Below are positions 33,290 to 45,916 of a DNA stretch of 64,000 nucleotides, piece after piece. This stretch comes from Coenobita brevimanus (Eukaryota > Arthropoda > Malacostraca > Decapoda > Coenobitidae). The DNA is taken from assembly GCA_032717465.1 (NCBI GenBank), contig CM064658.1:720001-784000 (forward strand). The letters are read 5' to 3'. Within the stretch, counting starts at the first letter, position 1, and each line of letters starts with the position of its first letter. Position numbers and translations under genes: made by a program. A model generated the notes under the pieces. It saw only the letters and a program-made list of their open reading frames with translations. It ran no database searches and was not told where the DNA came from.

Positions 33290-33930
33290 TGTGGGAACAG
33301 AAAATACGATACAGGGAGGAGGGAGGGTGGCGGGAACAGCCAGGAAACGACGGAGCGTCAGAAACGCGACAACTGCGAAGGGGAGGGTATGTCATTGCTT
33401 CGCGGGATCCAAAGGTTTGTACTGTATTTTATTCTTATTACATATGTTGTGGTGAACTTTAACATTTGCGATGTTTTGTCGGGCATTAATAAGTAAATGA
33501 AGGGCTCTTCGATTGGAGTTCATGTTGTTTAACGTCATTATCGATGTTGTCCGAGGTTTCACAACCCAAGTCTCCGCGAACCCAAGGCCCTCAGTATGGA
33601 AGTTGGCCTAACTTCTCTGCCGTTGCTATAACTGCAGTCAACAGTAGTCGGTTTGTTTTCAGCTTTATTCAGCTCAGTTGGTCAGGGTCAAATTGGAGGT
33701 TAAATTTGATTAGTAACCAAGGAGTGGTCACCGATCTTCACGCACTCATGGCGCAACTGATTCGCCCAGTTCCGTCAGATGAAAACGATCGGCGGCTAGA
33801 ATATTATGGCAGCACAAGACGGTTTTGTTAGCTCGAGACGGGTTTACCGCGGAATTGAATGTACTTGGACGGGTTTACCGAGGAGTCGAATCTACTCGGA
33901 CTGGCAAGGTTTCTTTCCACGTTCACCCAG
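33290..33930. promoter_or_regulatory. CpG-rich segment, possible promoter/5' exon
   Basis: CG dinucleotides are dense (GGAAACGACGGAGCGTCAGA, ACGCGACAACTGCGAAGG, CGATCGGCGGC) in otherwise CpG-poor DNA. A possible donor GTTTGT follows GGATCCAAAG near 33414. At 33836-33900 a 33-bp unit beginning GACGGGTTTACCG is tandemly duplicated. The 95-codon frame at 33544-33831 has no recognisable domain and overlaps an interspersed repeat. Confidence 0.3.
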
Positions 33931-35339
33931 ATTAACGCTATAGAAATGGGAACGTGGATGTTAACTTGTTGCTTGATGTATTCTGTAGGAAGATAGACAG
34001 CAAAAACTTATTGACTGCTATAATTTTGTTACTGGTAGGCATTATTTGGAAATCCGATGACATGGGTATTTTGTTGCTATTTTATTATTGCTGCCACTGA
34101 CTTAGACGATGTATTCAGCATAGGAGGGATTTCGAAATGGATTTAGGCATGAATAAAATAGAAGAATGATATTCACCAGATTGAAGGGAGAAAGAGAAAT
34201 GTTGCGTGAGATTAAAGTCATATCGTAACTTACAGATCATTTAGGATAACTAATGAGGGAAAAACTCAAAACTCAAATTATTCTTCGGAACATAAAACTA
34301 TAAATCTAAATTTTTCCTCGGAACAAACGCAATAAACCTATTTAGCCTTTCAGTTGGGTGACGAATCAGCTCAGGGAAAAATATTGAGGGAGGGGGTTGA
34401 TGCTGTGATCTCAACTTCGGTCACTAGAAATCGTTTTCACCAAAATTCACAAAATCGTCTGGAGGTAGGAAGAGGAATAAATGTGCTGCTTTTGTTGTAA
34501 CTTGGCACATACTTCGTCCATTTGCAGTTAACATCAGTTTATGCAGATCAGTGGTAGAGAGAGGCGGTGCTGCGGCTGTACATCCTTTCCACAGCACTTC
34601 GTAATTAGCATCATATTCTAGCGCTAATATGTTGCAACTGTTCGTGTTGGAGATACAGTGCTACAGTTGTAGGCCAAGTGAGGTTAAGAAGAGTATAACA
34701 TTGTTTCTTCCAAAGACCAGCTTTATTTTTTTATTTTTATTTTTTTTTATTTTTTTTTATTTTTTTAACCTCAGTTACTGTCTGTAAACCCGTGAGTCTC
34801 GTTTCAGAGATGACCTTCATATTTTTCCTGTATTATACCAACTAGTAATCTTTCCCTTGCTTCTATTTATTAACATTTTTGCAACAATTAATGAGTTTCT
34901 ACCTTAATTTTGTATTTATATCAGTTTTAAAGAGGGTATGGTTGATTGTCAAAAGAACTACTTTTGGTGGGGGTAAACTTTTTAAATCCAGGAGACATTT
35001 TTATTCAGTTTAACAGTCATAAACAAGATGGGTTAGCCTCCCAGAACTGAGTAAAATCACCTGGAGAATTTAAAAATATAGGTAAAAGTTGTTCATGGGT
35101 TGAATGAATTAAAGTGGGCAGTTTGTAATGCCTTTAAGTTGCAAGGAAAGGAATCAGTATTGGTTATGAATGAATTTGTTCTTTGATATTTTGTTGAGTT
35201 TGCTTAGTGATTTTTTTTTTTTTTTTAATTGTTTTTGCAGAATCATATTAGTAAAAGGTTGGTTAATGACAGTAGTATATCCTTTTGTTTGCTAACAAGT
35301 CAATAATTATGTAGTATCGAGCTTGGTTTGTATACTACA
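33931..35339. other. Intergenic; one MITE family A copy, family B scraps
   Basis: 34490-34697 is a plus-oriented family A copy (CCTTTCCACAGCACTTCGTA, TTGTAGGCCAAGTGAGGTTA). 34268-34480 and 35030-35110 carry CACAAAATCGTCTGGAGGTA-like family B words. A T-rich (TTTTTTAT)n stretch lies at 34720-34768. Confidence 0.6.
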
Positions 35340-35640
35340 GTATGTTATACGGTACAGTATGTTATTGTGTAGTTGAACTGTCTTTGAGGGTGGATGGCAT
35401 AAAGGGCTAAAGGCAGTTGTAAAAGCTAATGGATGCTGTTAGTTATTTTATTTCTTGTTTTGTAGGTTTATCATGGATGGCAAGTAGTGGCAGATATAAT
35501 AGAATTATCTTTGAGGATGGGTGGCAGTTGTAAAAGTCAATGTGCATGTTAACTGGTTTGTGATCTGTTTTTGTATTGAAGGATTATCTTTTTGAGGCAG
35601 GATGGCTAACAGTAGCAGTAATGAAAGTTATTGAGTGTGG
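35340..35640 (+). repeat. Degenerate minisatellite, left half (interrupted by LINEs)
   Basis: Units containing TCTTTGAGGGTGGATGGCA, GCAGTTGTAAAAG and TTTTGTAGGTTTATC. The same units continue at 37640-37830 just before the exon candidate at 37833, so LINE copies at 35650-37625 were probably inserted into this array. Confidence 0.65.
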
Positions 35641-35649
35641 GTTTTGTTT

Positions 35650-36000
35650 TATTTTGTTTCTTGTATGAAGGCTGCAACATGCTTGCATGTGACGGCCTTG
35701 ATTACTGAATGGCAGTCCTCCGTGCTTCTCGATCTCTGGTAACTTCCCTGTTACAGCCCCCTGTCCCTGAGTTGACACTTTTATGACCTCATCCCAGGTC
35801 TTTTTCGGTCTGCCTCTCACAACCTTGCCCTCGACGTTCACATTTTTCACCTTCCACACGCAGTTGTCAGCTTCCATTCTCTCAACATGCTCAAACCATC
35901 TCAGTCTTAGCCCTCATCATCACAATACACACATTTAAGCCCCATTCTTCCTCTCAGCTCTTCACTCATAGTTCTAACCTGCACCAGGCCTTACTACACA
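35650..36000 (-). mobile_element. LINE tail fragment
   Basis: Minus-strand reading H-V-E-R-M-E-A-D-N-C-V-W-K ... V-V-R-G-R-P-K-K-T-W-D-E-V-I-K, then a 3' region with CAACATGCTTGCATGTGACG (plus strand) that recurs without the coding part at 43250, 47395 and 52475. Confidence 0.8.
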
Positions 36001-36044
36001 TCCATCTAATCATTAACATTCCTGTATTCCAGGGGTTCCCAAAC

Positions 36045-36440
36045 ATGGGGTGTCACCTAATAAATGGTTACATATGGAGTTATTTAAGAGGAGCCTGTGG
36101 AGTCACATGGAGAGACAGGCTGACGAATGAGGATATAAAGGAGCGTTGTGGTGTTGATGTGGATGTGATAGGAAGCGTTATGAGGAACACACTGAGGTGG
36201 TTTGGCCATGTGGAGAGGATGGAGGGTCAAAGACTGACGAAGAGAGTGTATGTGAGTGAGGTGGAGGGGGAAAGAGGGAGGGGGAGGCCGAGGATGAGGT
36301 GGAGGGATGGGGTGGAGAGGTATATGAGAGAGGGGGGTGTGAGTTGGGAGCAGGGGAGTGAAATGGCGGGGGACAGGGCGATTTGTTTGTGGCCACCCCA
36401 AACGGGATTGAGGCGTCTGGCAATAGATAGATATGGATCA
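36045..36440 (+). mobile_element. LINE tail fragment
   Basis: Reads W-R-D-R-L-T-N-E-D-I-K-E-R-C-G, L-R-W-F-G-H-V-E-R-M, R-L-T-K-R-V-Y, G-R-P-R-M-R-W, E-Q-G-S-E-M-A-G-D-R-A, then loses frame; ends TAGATAGATA. C-terminal part of a LINE reverse transcriptase. Inserted between two minus-strand LINE pieces. Confidence 0.85.
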
Positions 36441-36789
36441 TGGGGTCGCATTTAAGTCATGCAATCAAACAAGTCTTCATGCCCAGGCAATTACACCTAT
36501 TAGAATTATATCAACCCCCTCACAACAACTGGCACGTTCGTAACTGGTTTTGGCTAGCAAAAGATATTATGATGAGGCAGGCCTTGAGAGTAGATATTAT
36601 TGAGAATGGACCTAGTTATCAGCTCAAGGGGGGAGGGGAGTTATTTAATAAAAATGTTCCTATTTTTCACTGCTTTGCAAAAAATAGCTTCTGCACAGTA
36701 TAATTTTACTGCCAAATAACATTTTTTCATATAAGTATGTAAATATATATAAATGTGTGTGTTATGTTTACATACAAATGCACACAATA

Positions 36790-37560
36790 AAACATACAAA
36801 AAAAAAAACTACCCAGCGCCCAATTGTCATCCCCCATCCTCTCCACATCCTCAAACCATTTCAGTCTACCTCTCCTCATCACAACACTAATACAGTCCAG
36901 TCCCATCCTTCCTCTTAACTCGTCAGTCGTAAAACTAGCGCCCCCAGGCCTCGCTTTCAATGATGCTCTGCACATCCACCAACTCATTGTCATTTCTGTA
37001 CATTTGAGCCTGTGAATATCCTCTTCCTTTACTGCCCAGGTCTCGCTACCATACATCATTACACTTCTAATACATGCTGCATGCAAAGATCCTGTAGCAT
37101 GGAGGGAGAGCCCTCGGAGAGACAACAACTTGAATTTCCTCCAATCACTCCTTTCCCAGGTCACAGCCTCACCTCCAGGACAATCCCCCTAATAAAAAAC
37201 ATCACACATTCAAGAGAAAGAAGCAATATAAATCATGCCTTTCAATCTCTACACACAGCACACACAAAATCAGCATTATTTTGCCATCTTCCTCTAATAT
37301 CACTACATCTCTTATGCACCCACATACGACAAACACTGTACAAGATGGAGATACTTCCTACACCCATGTGGCAAACTCCACATAGTCACACTCCTTGTGC
37401 TTTGATGTTGCTGATACGAGCCCAAGGTATCTCTTATTTTATCCGTGTTTACTGTCAAGTCCTTGTACTCCATTCCATCTTTCTGCTTCCCAAATGTGTC
37501 CTCTGCTTCGCTCTCATTCTCTGCTGTCAGCGCCAAGTCATCAGCACGTGTCTCCCATGG
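36790..37560 (-). mobile_element. LINE reverse-transcriptase fragment
   Basis: Minus-strand pieces A-D-D-L-A-L-T-A-E-N (the catalytic x-x-D-D box), K-D-G-M-E-Y-K-D-L-T-V-N-T-D-K, then in another frame S-V-M-M-Y-G-S-E-T-W-A-V-K, M-S-W-W-M-C and L-K-W-F-E-D-V-E-R-M. Frameshifts separate the pieces, so the copy is dead. Confidence 0.88.
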
Positions 37561-37562
37561 GA

Positions 37563-37563
37563 G

Positions 37564-37626
<63 letters not shown>
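37563..37626. repeat. (CT)n(T)n run
   Basis: CT units followed by about 36 T, at the 5' boundary of the LINE fragment. Confidence 0.93.
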
Positions 37627-37628
<2 letters not shown>

Positions 37629-37832
37629 TGTCATCTCTGAGCATATTTGGCAGATAATTGCAGTACGGAAGTTAATGAGCTTGGTTTGTGATTTAGTTTT
37701 TTATTTTCCTGGCAGCAGTTATGACCTTGGTTGGTGATTTTTTATTTTTATTTTTACAGGATGATCTTTGAGGGTGGATGGCAGATAGTTGCAGTAGTAA
37801 TGGCCTTGATTAATGATTTTATTGTTATACAG

Positions 37833-37972
37833 GTTTGTCTCCAGTGACATTGATTTGTGGGAGTGGATCAGAAGAAGCATGACAGAGTATTAGAAGATGC
37901 ATTATAAAGGATGTGCAGAAATGTTTTTAAAGGATCTTAACTGTCCACAGGATAAACAAGTCTCCATAACAG
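37833..37972 (+). other. Exon candidate, function unknown
   Basis: Acceptor TTTTATTGTTATACAG and donor GTAACT flank 140 bases. All three frames have a stop near the start; the only start-like open part is MHYKGCAEMFLKDLNCPQDK and five further codons. It may be a 5' UTR exon. Acceptor-like minisatellite units stand just upstream, as at proven exons in this window. Confidence 0.3.
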
Positions 37973-40551
37973 GTAACTTATCACAGATTGTTGTAGTTTC
38001 TGTAGATTTTCTCTTTAATACCCTCAATCTGTTGAGTTTTATGTGGCATTTTAGTGTTGCAACCACCAGACAGTTTTATTTAGTTTAGGACACCTCTGTT
38101 AGTTACAGGGATAATAAAGACTATATTAAAAAAAAATAAAAATCATTTGGCCAAGAATATGACAGAACAGTAATGAATACTTTATTGAATTTCAGGGGTT
38201 AGGACAGTGTATTTTATTCTACCTAATGCCTCATGATTTCATTCAGCTCAGAGTGGGTTACAAAAGTCTAAGAGTTGATATATTCCCCAGTAACTCTTGT
38301 GATTAGGTCGGTTCTTAGTACTGTACAGTATATTTCAGCTAGCAATACATGTAGACTTCTTTATTTAGCTGAGACTGATGGCTGTATGCTTAAAAGTAAT
38401 GTAGGGCCATTCTTAAGGCCCTTATAGCAACACAGTATGTCCCCCAAACTTTAAATATGGTAAGATTTCCCCTTTTCACAGGGGTTGCTCCAAAACTTCT
38501 AATGGAAGGCATGCTGGGGCTTTTACAAACCTTATAAGGCACACCATTTTTACGATTATTATGTATTTGAACTAAATCCATCGCATAACAACTTATCATA
38601 CATCAAGTCAGTAACATGGGTATGTTTTTCGCCAAGTCACCGACCCAGCAAAGTCAGTGAACAGATTTCCAGTTCATCTGAACTGGTAGTTATTTCACTA
38701 CACTTCACTTGCTGCATATCCCACAAAAAAAACCTAAAAAGTAGTTTTCAACTCACCTAAACTGGTAGTTGCTTCACATCATTTGCAGTTTGCATTCCAG
38801 TACACTATTGTCTTGTCACTGACAGTAACACCTGTTAGTGACCAAGTTCAGATGCCATCTTGGAACAAGCAAATGACTTTTAAGTTGTGTCAGCAAAAAT
38901 AGCAATCATACATCAACTGATGATGCTTCATATGGGATCATAATGACTGTATAAGCAATAAGGCAGTTATATATAGGGGAGGGGACTTTTTAGTCAACTA
39001 ATGAGTGATTCATTGTACAGTATACCGGTTACGAAAAATAAGGGTCTGCTGTATTTAATTATTTGTAACAAAGTGACCGTGTACTTGCTGAGAGAATAGA
39101 CTGCTTTAAGTACAGTAGTTTGCATAAATATTATCCACACTGAAAATGCAAGGAAGGTTACAGTGCAACTGAATTGTTTGTTTTTAAAAGCAGTTTCCGT
39201 ACCTTACCGAGTAATAGGTCCAGGACAAGCTCAGTCTCTAATCTGTGCTGTTGGTTACATCTGGTGATGTGCATTGTAATTTCTAAAACAGTAAAATGAG
39301 ATCTTCAAATTTACATGTTTTATCCATGTCACACCTTTTAAGTGTCATCATGACAGTATCAGATCATTGTAGGTAGTCAAACATTTTATCCTGACTGAAT
39401 AACCTCAGATGGTTTCACACTGTGTGTGTAATTTATTATCAGGGAAAAAAAAAAAAAAAATGTTATATGTGGGTATGACTGAGTACAGTAACACTCACAC
39501 TGAAGCACTGCAAACCATACGTTTTTTATGCCATTCATTTCATACCATAATATTACAAGCAACATCCTCATCATAACCCAGATAACTCAGCACTGGCTGT
39601 CATATTTAAAACATAAATGTGGATCAAAAGATTTATCACTGCATTGTAAAAGTATATAGAGTACATATATAGATAAGTACAGTACTGGTACAGATTATGA
39701 ATAAATATTAGATCATTGTTTTTTTTGTGATGGACTTTGTCATGACACAATAGTCACCAGACTCCCTTGTGAGTCCATTTTCATTTCCAGCATACCAAAT
39801 GTTCCTCAAGCAGGTAGGATGGTCATGCAGGGTATAAGAATAGGGCATAGGGCTTATTTCAATGGATGAAATCAGTGAAAAATTCCAGGGAAGATTTACT
39901 AAGCGTAGCACGGCCGGGCAGGCGAGAGGATAGGGTAATGGAGGGGAGGTAGGGAGGGGAGTCAAGAACGGGGAGAAATGGCTAAATTGTCAACAATGGA
40001 TGGGAGTACAGATGAGATTAGGAGTGCTGACTAGTGTTGGACACTGGCAGTACTGATAGATGATACAAGCCACCACTTGGAAGCCTGAGCGAATTCAAAA
40101 TAACACAGAATCACAAGAGCGACGCCCCGCGGTATGATCCCTTGCTCCCAAGCGTCACGAAAGTGACGCCCTGCGGTTAAGGGGTTAAGTGAAAGCCATG
40201 CTTGTAATATTTAGGTATAATATTTTAATGGCTTTTGTACTTAAAGTGAGTTTTGGGTTATTATAAGTTTCATTTTTAAGTATTGTAAATGGCATAAATT
40301 TCTTTATTTGTTATTTAAGAAAGTAGTTTATATTCTTTCCCATGAACCAATTTTTAAAAATTACCTGCTCTAGTGAACGCCAAAACTGAGGTGCTTCATT
40401 CTTTTGCTTATGACTTTGGGCCAACGCTGTCAGATGGTTATAAGGATAGAAACCCAAGCTTGGAGTCATAGCTATATACTGTATGTATGTATGTATGTAT
40501 ACAGTGCCCTCGCACACTATATGGATAGAAAATCAAGCTTAGAGTTGTAGC

Positions 40552-40601
<50 letters not shown>

Positions 40602-42101
40602 GCAGCAGACAAGCTCGTTTAAAGTGAACAGCATATCTTATGGAAAGAATAGCATATGGGTGGCACCGCTCCCTCAAAGTCCACTTTTTGAGTCAAAGAT
40701 ATGTACTAAAGGGCACATTTCAAACACATACAGTTCAGATATATAAAATATAAAACACGTGGTTATTTACCTTAAATGAAGCAGATGGCGGCCCTGATTG
40801 GCTTGAATACAGGTGGTTCCGAGGCAGGGAGATACACTTAGTTTGTCCTCGCCACATCACCTTCCACTCCCTCGTTCCCATCACCAGTCTCGCCCTCGTC
40901 ACTTGACTGAACCACTTCCCCACATGCCTCTATGTCATTCCCCTCTCCCATAAAACCTTCAAAGTCCAATGATGACACCACTGACATCACATCATCATCA
41001 TCGTCTTCCCCAGGAAGTGTAGCAGACGATGTAGAGGCAACTGGTTTCTGTTCATGAGTTCGGTAGTAGCATGTGATGAGTGTTTGTTTTCTTCTGTTGA
41101 CTTCCATATTGTGCCTTTCAGTGTAATGACAAAAACTGTTTCTACTCCACTGAACATTTCCTGTGTCCTAAGGTAGCTGGATTCAATAGCCTTGACTACT
41201 TTTCTCAGAACATACATTGCCAGTAGCATTTTACAGATCTTAGGCAAATAGACATAAGCAAATCTTTGTCCTCAATTGGATTCTGCCCAAAAGGTTGCTC
41301 AGATCTGGCCAGTTGTGCAGCGTTTACTGGGGGGGGGGGGGTCGTTCAATATGGGAGATGGCAGTTATGGCCTACTCTTTCCCTCGATTTCGTTTACTTC
41401 TCAGGGTTCAACTCATTCATTATGGTCTTGTGGACCTGATTATCCCCTGCTCATTCACTAGGCGAATTGTTTAATCTGAGTACGTTCACTGTGCGAGGGC
41501 ACTGTATATATATATATATATACACACATACATACATACATAAAGACAGATAGATAGATAGATTCCACATATCAGGCGGAAATGATTCCAGAACTTGACT
41601 GGTAAGTGAACGAGAGTGTGGCTCATTCAGTTGGACAGTCTCTCTTTCACTCCAGCATGGGTCAGATTTCTGTCCTTTTGCTGCTTACTTTATGTAGCTG
41701 AGTGATGCAAAAAGACAGTATATACTGTGGCTTTGCACATTTCCATAGTACTTTTTCATGACTAGCATCCTGTTAAGATTGCTAATTTGCTAATATGTTT
41801 CAGCATTCAAGATGGAAAGATGGCAAGGCCAAGTTAGCATAAAATGAGTATACTGAATATGCTCAGTTTAGGAACACCAATGTAGTGAAGGGATTTTTGA
41901 AGGCTGAATTAAACCTTCTACCATAAACTTGAATATGTGTGGCATAGCAAGATTAAAGTAGAGGCTGAAAGGGGCTAGAATTAAGAATGATGAGTTTGAT
42001 GATTACATTGGTGAGAATGGTGATAGATGATAGTGTGTAGTGATGATGATGATGCTGAATGGTGAAATTTATGGTGAATTACACTGTACCCTATCTTCCA
42101 G
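37973..42101. other. Intergenic, no gene seen
   Basis: Mostly AT-rich and non-repetitive. (TA)n at 40556-40599. A minus-strand frame at 41107-40838 reads M-E-V-N-R-R-K-Q-T-L-I-T-C-Y-Y then a Ser/Asp/Glu-rich tail; a Q-T-x-I-T-x-[FY]-[FY] end followed by acidic sequence recalls pogo/Tigger transposase tails, but this is weak. A MITE family A copy lies at 41640-41852. Confidence 0.5.
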
Positions 42102-42207
42102 GAAAACTTTGGCCTGGAAGCAGCAGTGAGAAGCTGGAATGAGCAGCTGAGGTTGGAAAATTTCACCTCTTCATGTGAATACCATCTCCATCTGCCTGCA
42201 TCCTGAA
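42102..42207 (+). other. Exon candidate, 34 open codons to a stop
   Basis: After CCCTATCTTCCAG the phase-0 frame reads ENFGLEAAVRSWNEQLRLEN then FTSSCEYHLHLPAS and stop. Phase 0 would fit splicing from integrin-like exon 7 as an alternative end, but nothing else ties it to that gene. Confidence 0.25.
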
Positions 42208-42289
42208 GTGAGGTAGGTTGGTGTGCAGTGTTCTAAAGTTCTTGACGCTTCCATGCTTACAGTAGCAGTGAAAAGTGTTCATTCATCTG

Positions 42290-42965
42290 ACCATCATCCA
42301 ACCCAGTACAGTATTGTCTCATTAGGAGCTTAGGGACCAAGGGCTTGGTTGCCAGTCCAGACATTGAAAGGGACCTTGGAGTGAGAATGAGCTGGATGAT
42401 CATGTGGCCAGTTGCTAACCCTTTTGTGGCATTACACAAGCAAACAAGTCCCAACCAGCCTTGATTATTAGACTTTACAAGCCACATCCTGTCGCAACAC
42501 CTTACTAGACCACCTGGCATCACACATGGCCAAATATTCACCAACACTCTCCTACCATCTCCTTTGCAGCAATGCAAACTCCTTCATCATTCATTCATCA
42601 TCTAATCCATTGTTGCCCCACAAGGAGTGTAGGAGCCCGGGGCTAGGCATGTTGGTCTTGACATTTAAGATGAGAGTGACCGGCCTCACTCATCCCTGAG
42701 TGGCATTATGTGAGCAATAAACCCCAACCACCCCCTGGACATAAACCTACACAGGCTCAATCTGATTGGAACGCCTTAATTACCCACTAAACCACCAGGT
42801 GTCATAATTTGGTTACATGGTTACCACCCAGTGTAGTAAATGGTTTCCTGGTGTACAGGAAACCATTTGGCTTGTCACTCAGTGTAGAGTCACCCGTAGA
42901 CAGAAGGAAGAGGAAAGAATGAAGGAAAGAAAGACAGAAGAGGAAGGAAGGAAGAGAGGAAAGAG
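42290..42965. mobile_element. SINE-like copies, including a full composite (42585-42965)
   Basis: 42290-42500 is a degenerate copy. 42585-42965 is the reverse of the intron-7 composite: ATCATCTAATCCATTGTTGC, TGAGTGGCATTATGTGAGCA, TTAATTACCCACTAAACCAC, then GGTTTCCTGGTGTACAGGAA ACC and a GGAAGGAA purine tail. Confidence 0.7.
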
Positions 42966-43244
42966 CAGGCACCCGAGAGCTGAAATATTTGTTCGTGATA
43001 GTAGTGCATTGTATGAAACATAGTGAAAGAATATGAGACTGATGAGATTTGGGAAGGAATGAGAAATATGAAAAGGCTGGACAGCATACTGGCAGGTCAG
43101 TGGTCAACTTTTGCCCTTGATAGTAACAAAATCGGAGAAAAAATTACTTAGGACAATATTTTAAGCCTGTGATTGTAAGGAATTCTCTAAATGAAAAAAA
43201 TCTTGGTGTAATTGTATCATCGTATTGTATCTTTTATAAAGGCT

Positions 43245-43330
43245 GTCCAGTTTGTATGCATGTTTTGGCCTTGGTCACCTAATGGTAGCACCTCCATGTT
43301 ACACAATCTCTGGAAATACCCTTTTGCACC
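43245..43330 (-). mobile_element. LINE 3'-end scrap
   Basis: GTATGCATGTTTTGGCCTTG GTCACCTAATGG shares the 3' region of the LINE copy at 35660-35760. A CT/T run (43375-43406) follows. Confidence 0.55.
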
Positions 43331-44513
43331 AGCAGCATTGATTGGGTAAAGTCATGAATCTAAGGTCCCCCCCCCCTCTCTCTTTTTTTTTTTTTTTTTT
43401 TTTTTTGTGAATTATGCAATGACAGAAACTTGTGTCCTTGGATATGTTACCACACTTTAACATGGTATGCAGACTGATCACATTTGGTGCTCATACGCTT
43501 TCCTTGTCTTTATTTAACTGTGTCACTGTGTATTTTTCTTTTTAATCAGACAGACTATCACCAGTTGGTTGTATTAAGCTTTTGTGTTCAGTATCTTAGA
43601 TTTAGTCCTGTTTACGAACCGTACTCTTTTCAGTCAGAGGATGTACTGTACAAGTTTGCATTGGTCTCCCAACTTCCAGATGAATATATTCGGTGCATGA
43701 GAGCCCCCAGTAGGAAATGGCAAATGTAGTCTTCATCAAAATGCTCTTGTTCAAAAACTTAAGATTTGGGGGGGGGGCTCAGGACTATCTGGCCATAAAT
43801 CTAGTAGACTGCAGGCTAAAATTTCCCTTCTGCAGTTCACGATCTTCCTTTTGAGAAAAATGTGGAGGTTTGATTCCTGGGTGGATGCTGGATTTGTGCC
43901 TCCACCAAGCCAACACGGGACACCAAAGTAGGCTTCATTGTACAATCTGGTTATATGGTTACCACCCAGCATTGTAAATGAGGATTATGTAAAACCATTA
44001 GATTTGTTACAAGTATTGAGCACCTGAAGTGCAAAGGAGAGTAATAAAAAGTGACAAGGAAAAGGAGAAGTAGAAAGAGAAATAGGCCGACACAGAAATA
44101 GATTTACAGGTGAAGGAAGACGTAGGCAGCACTACAATGCACGTGAAGTGCCAAGGTATAGTGGTGCCACCACATGATGACATCCCTCCCAAGCACAAAG
44201 AATGAAAGACATGATGAGAGTGAAGAAAGTGAACGACTGTCAAGATGTCTTTAGATGTGAGGAACATAAGTCATAGGAGCCTGAGTGATAATAGTGCCTC
44301 CTTTAACCCACTAAAATGTGTCAGCTTGTGTATTTACTGTGGCCTGACACAGGCAGGTTCAGTCAGTTAAGTGAGTCATAGGAGCCTCCATTTGTACAGG
44401 AATTGCTTGTTTAATGTCTTTAGTGATGTCTTTTGTATTTTATTGTAACAATGCCAGATGATTTTTTATTCCACTTATAAAATAAATGGGTTATGAAGAC
44501 TATATCTGATAGG
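43331..44513. other. Intergenic, repeat scraps only
   Basis: 43790-43985 and 44150-44210 hold repeat F and composite-element scraps (GTTACCACCCAGCATTGTAA, GTGGTGCCACCACATGATGA). No exon supported. Confidence 0.55.
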
Positions 44514-45389
44514 GTTGGGCCGATAAGCAATTTTGCTGATTACCGATTAATCGGTAGTCAATAATCAGCCAGTTATTACAAAATTTTACATGCGATTAAT
44601 CGTCATGAAATTATAGGTAGCACAAAGTTAAAGACATCACCGAAATGTTATTTTCGACTTTGTTTACTGCCCACCTGTCTTGTATGGAGACCATAGTCAT
44701 TTGCCACTCTTCTGCAGTCTAGTTTTGCTTTGTTGCGACATCTCATTCTGGTTGTAATATGTTAGAATTTGCCTTTTTTGTTCTTGTGGTGATACTAGAG
44801 GCTACTAGAAATGGTAGTTTACAGAAAATGTATCAGTCTCTCATGCCCTCTACTAACTCCTTTGTCTGGGATCTTAATATAGTGTGTGTTTGGCTGGAGA
44901 GGGTATCAGAGTTTAGGTAACATCACCATACTCATATACTGACATTGATACATTATGCAAGTTAGTATAAAAGACAGAAATAAGCTTCTTCAACTAATCG
45001 GCTCCAATTAATCAGTCAAAAGGCAGATTACCAATTAACCCTCTCATTACTGGAAGACGCAGGCAAGTACTCAGGATGTGGGCCGGCGTGGCCTTGGCAG
45101 AATGCTGGGAGCCCCCCCCCCCCCCCCCCCCCATTTCTGCACTTGCAGTAAACATTATATTCCCCCCCCCCCTCATAATCTCAAATAGTTGTACGTGCTT
45201 ATGGTGTTTATAAAAATGCTTGGGGGGGGGGGGGTATCAAGGGGCAATTTTGTTTGACGCAGCTTGCCTCCTCCAGTAACAGGCAAGTGACTTTTGCACC
45301 GTTACCCTAAGTATCGAAAGGGTTAATTGGCAAACTGGCCGATTAGGCTGAGTGCTGATTACCTGCCGATTAATCGGCCCAGCCCTAGT
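44514..45389. mobile_element. Non-autonomous DNA transposon with about 50-bp terminal inverted repeats
   Basis: Left end TAGGGTTGGGCCGATAAGCA then TTACCGATTAATCGG; right end (inverse) CTAGGGCTGGGCCGATTAAT then TAATCAGCACTCAGCC. Imperfect TIRs of about 50 bases enclose about 870 bases without coding sequence. TATCT occurs at both flanks, a possible remnant of a target duplication. The TAGGG[CT]TGGGC tip is like hAT-type ends. C and G homopolymers lie at 45113-45132 and 45223-45234. Confidence 0.7.
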
Positions 45390-45876
45390 ATCTAGTCCGG
45401 TTCAAAAATTTCACCCAAGCTAAATAAAATATGGAAGTAACGAGAATTTAAAAAGTACTACTGGACACAAGGGCATAACTGAAGAAAGTGTTTGGATATG
45501 AGGCTACGTTTAGAAAACTTACCACCTTCCGTTCAGTGAGTTTCCATTTTATTACTGCTATCTCCAGACATTTTATGTAGCTGTGGAGAGACTTATGGAG
45601 GCTAACTCTTGTCACACTGAACCCTTCACTTAAATTGCTCCTCCAACTTGAATGAAATTGGGCATAACAAGAATAAACCAATAAAACTATGTCACTGGAT
45701 CCATTACACCAGTGTTGAATGGATATTAGGTCCTAAGTGGTGACGTGTAGGTGGAAGAAAAGAAGGGTTGCTGGTCCTTGGTGTAAGCTGTAATGTGTTA
45801 ATGGTTACACACACACACACACACACTCACACTCATAACATAGGCTCAAAGTGTCATTACATCATTAACATTATTG

Positions 45877-45916
<40 letters not shown>

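Noticed and set aside
33544..33831. 95-codon frame as a coding gene
   Set aside because: Overlaps a repeat containing GTTGGTCAGGGTCAAATTGG also seen in related form near 12650 and 15880; no family signal. Kept only as part of a CpG-rich segment.
40838..41107. Transposase tail of the pogo/Tigger type
   Set aside because: Only a Q-T-L-I-T-C-Y-Y-like end and acidic tail support it; no catalytic part is present, so it is not listed as an element.
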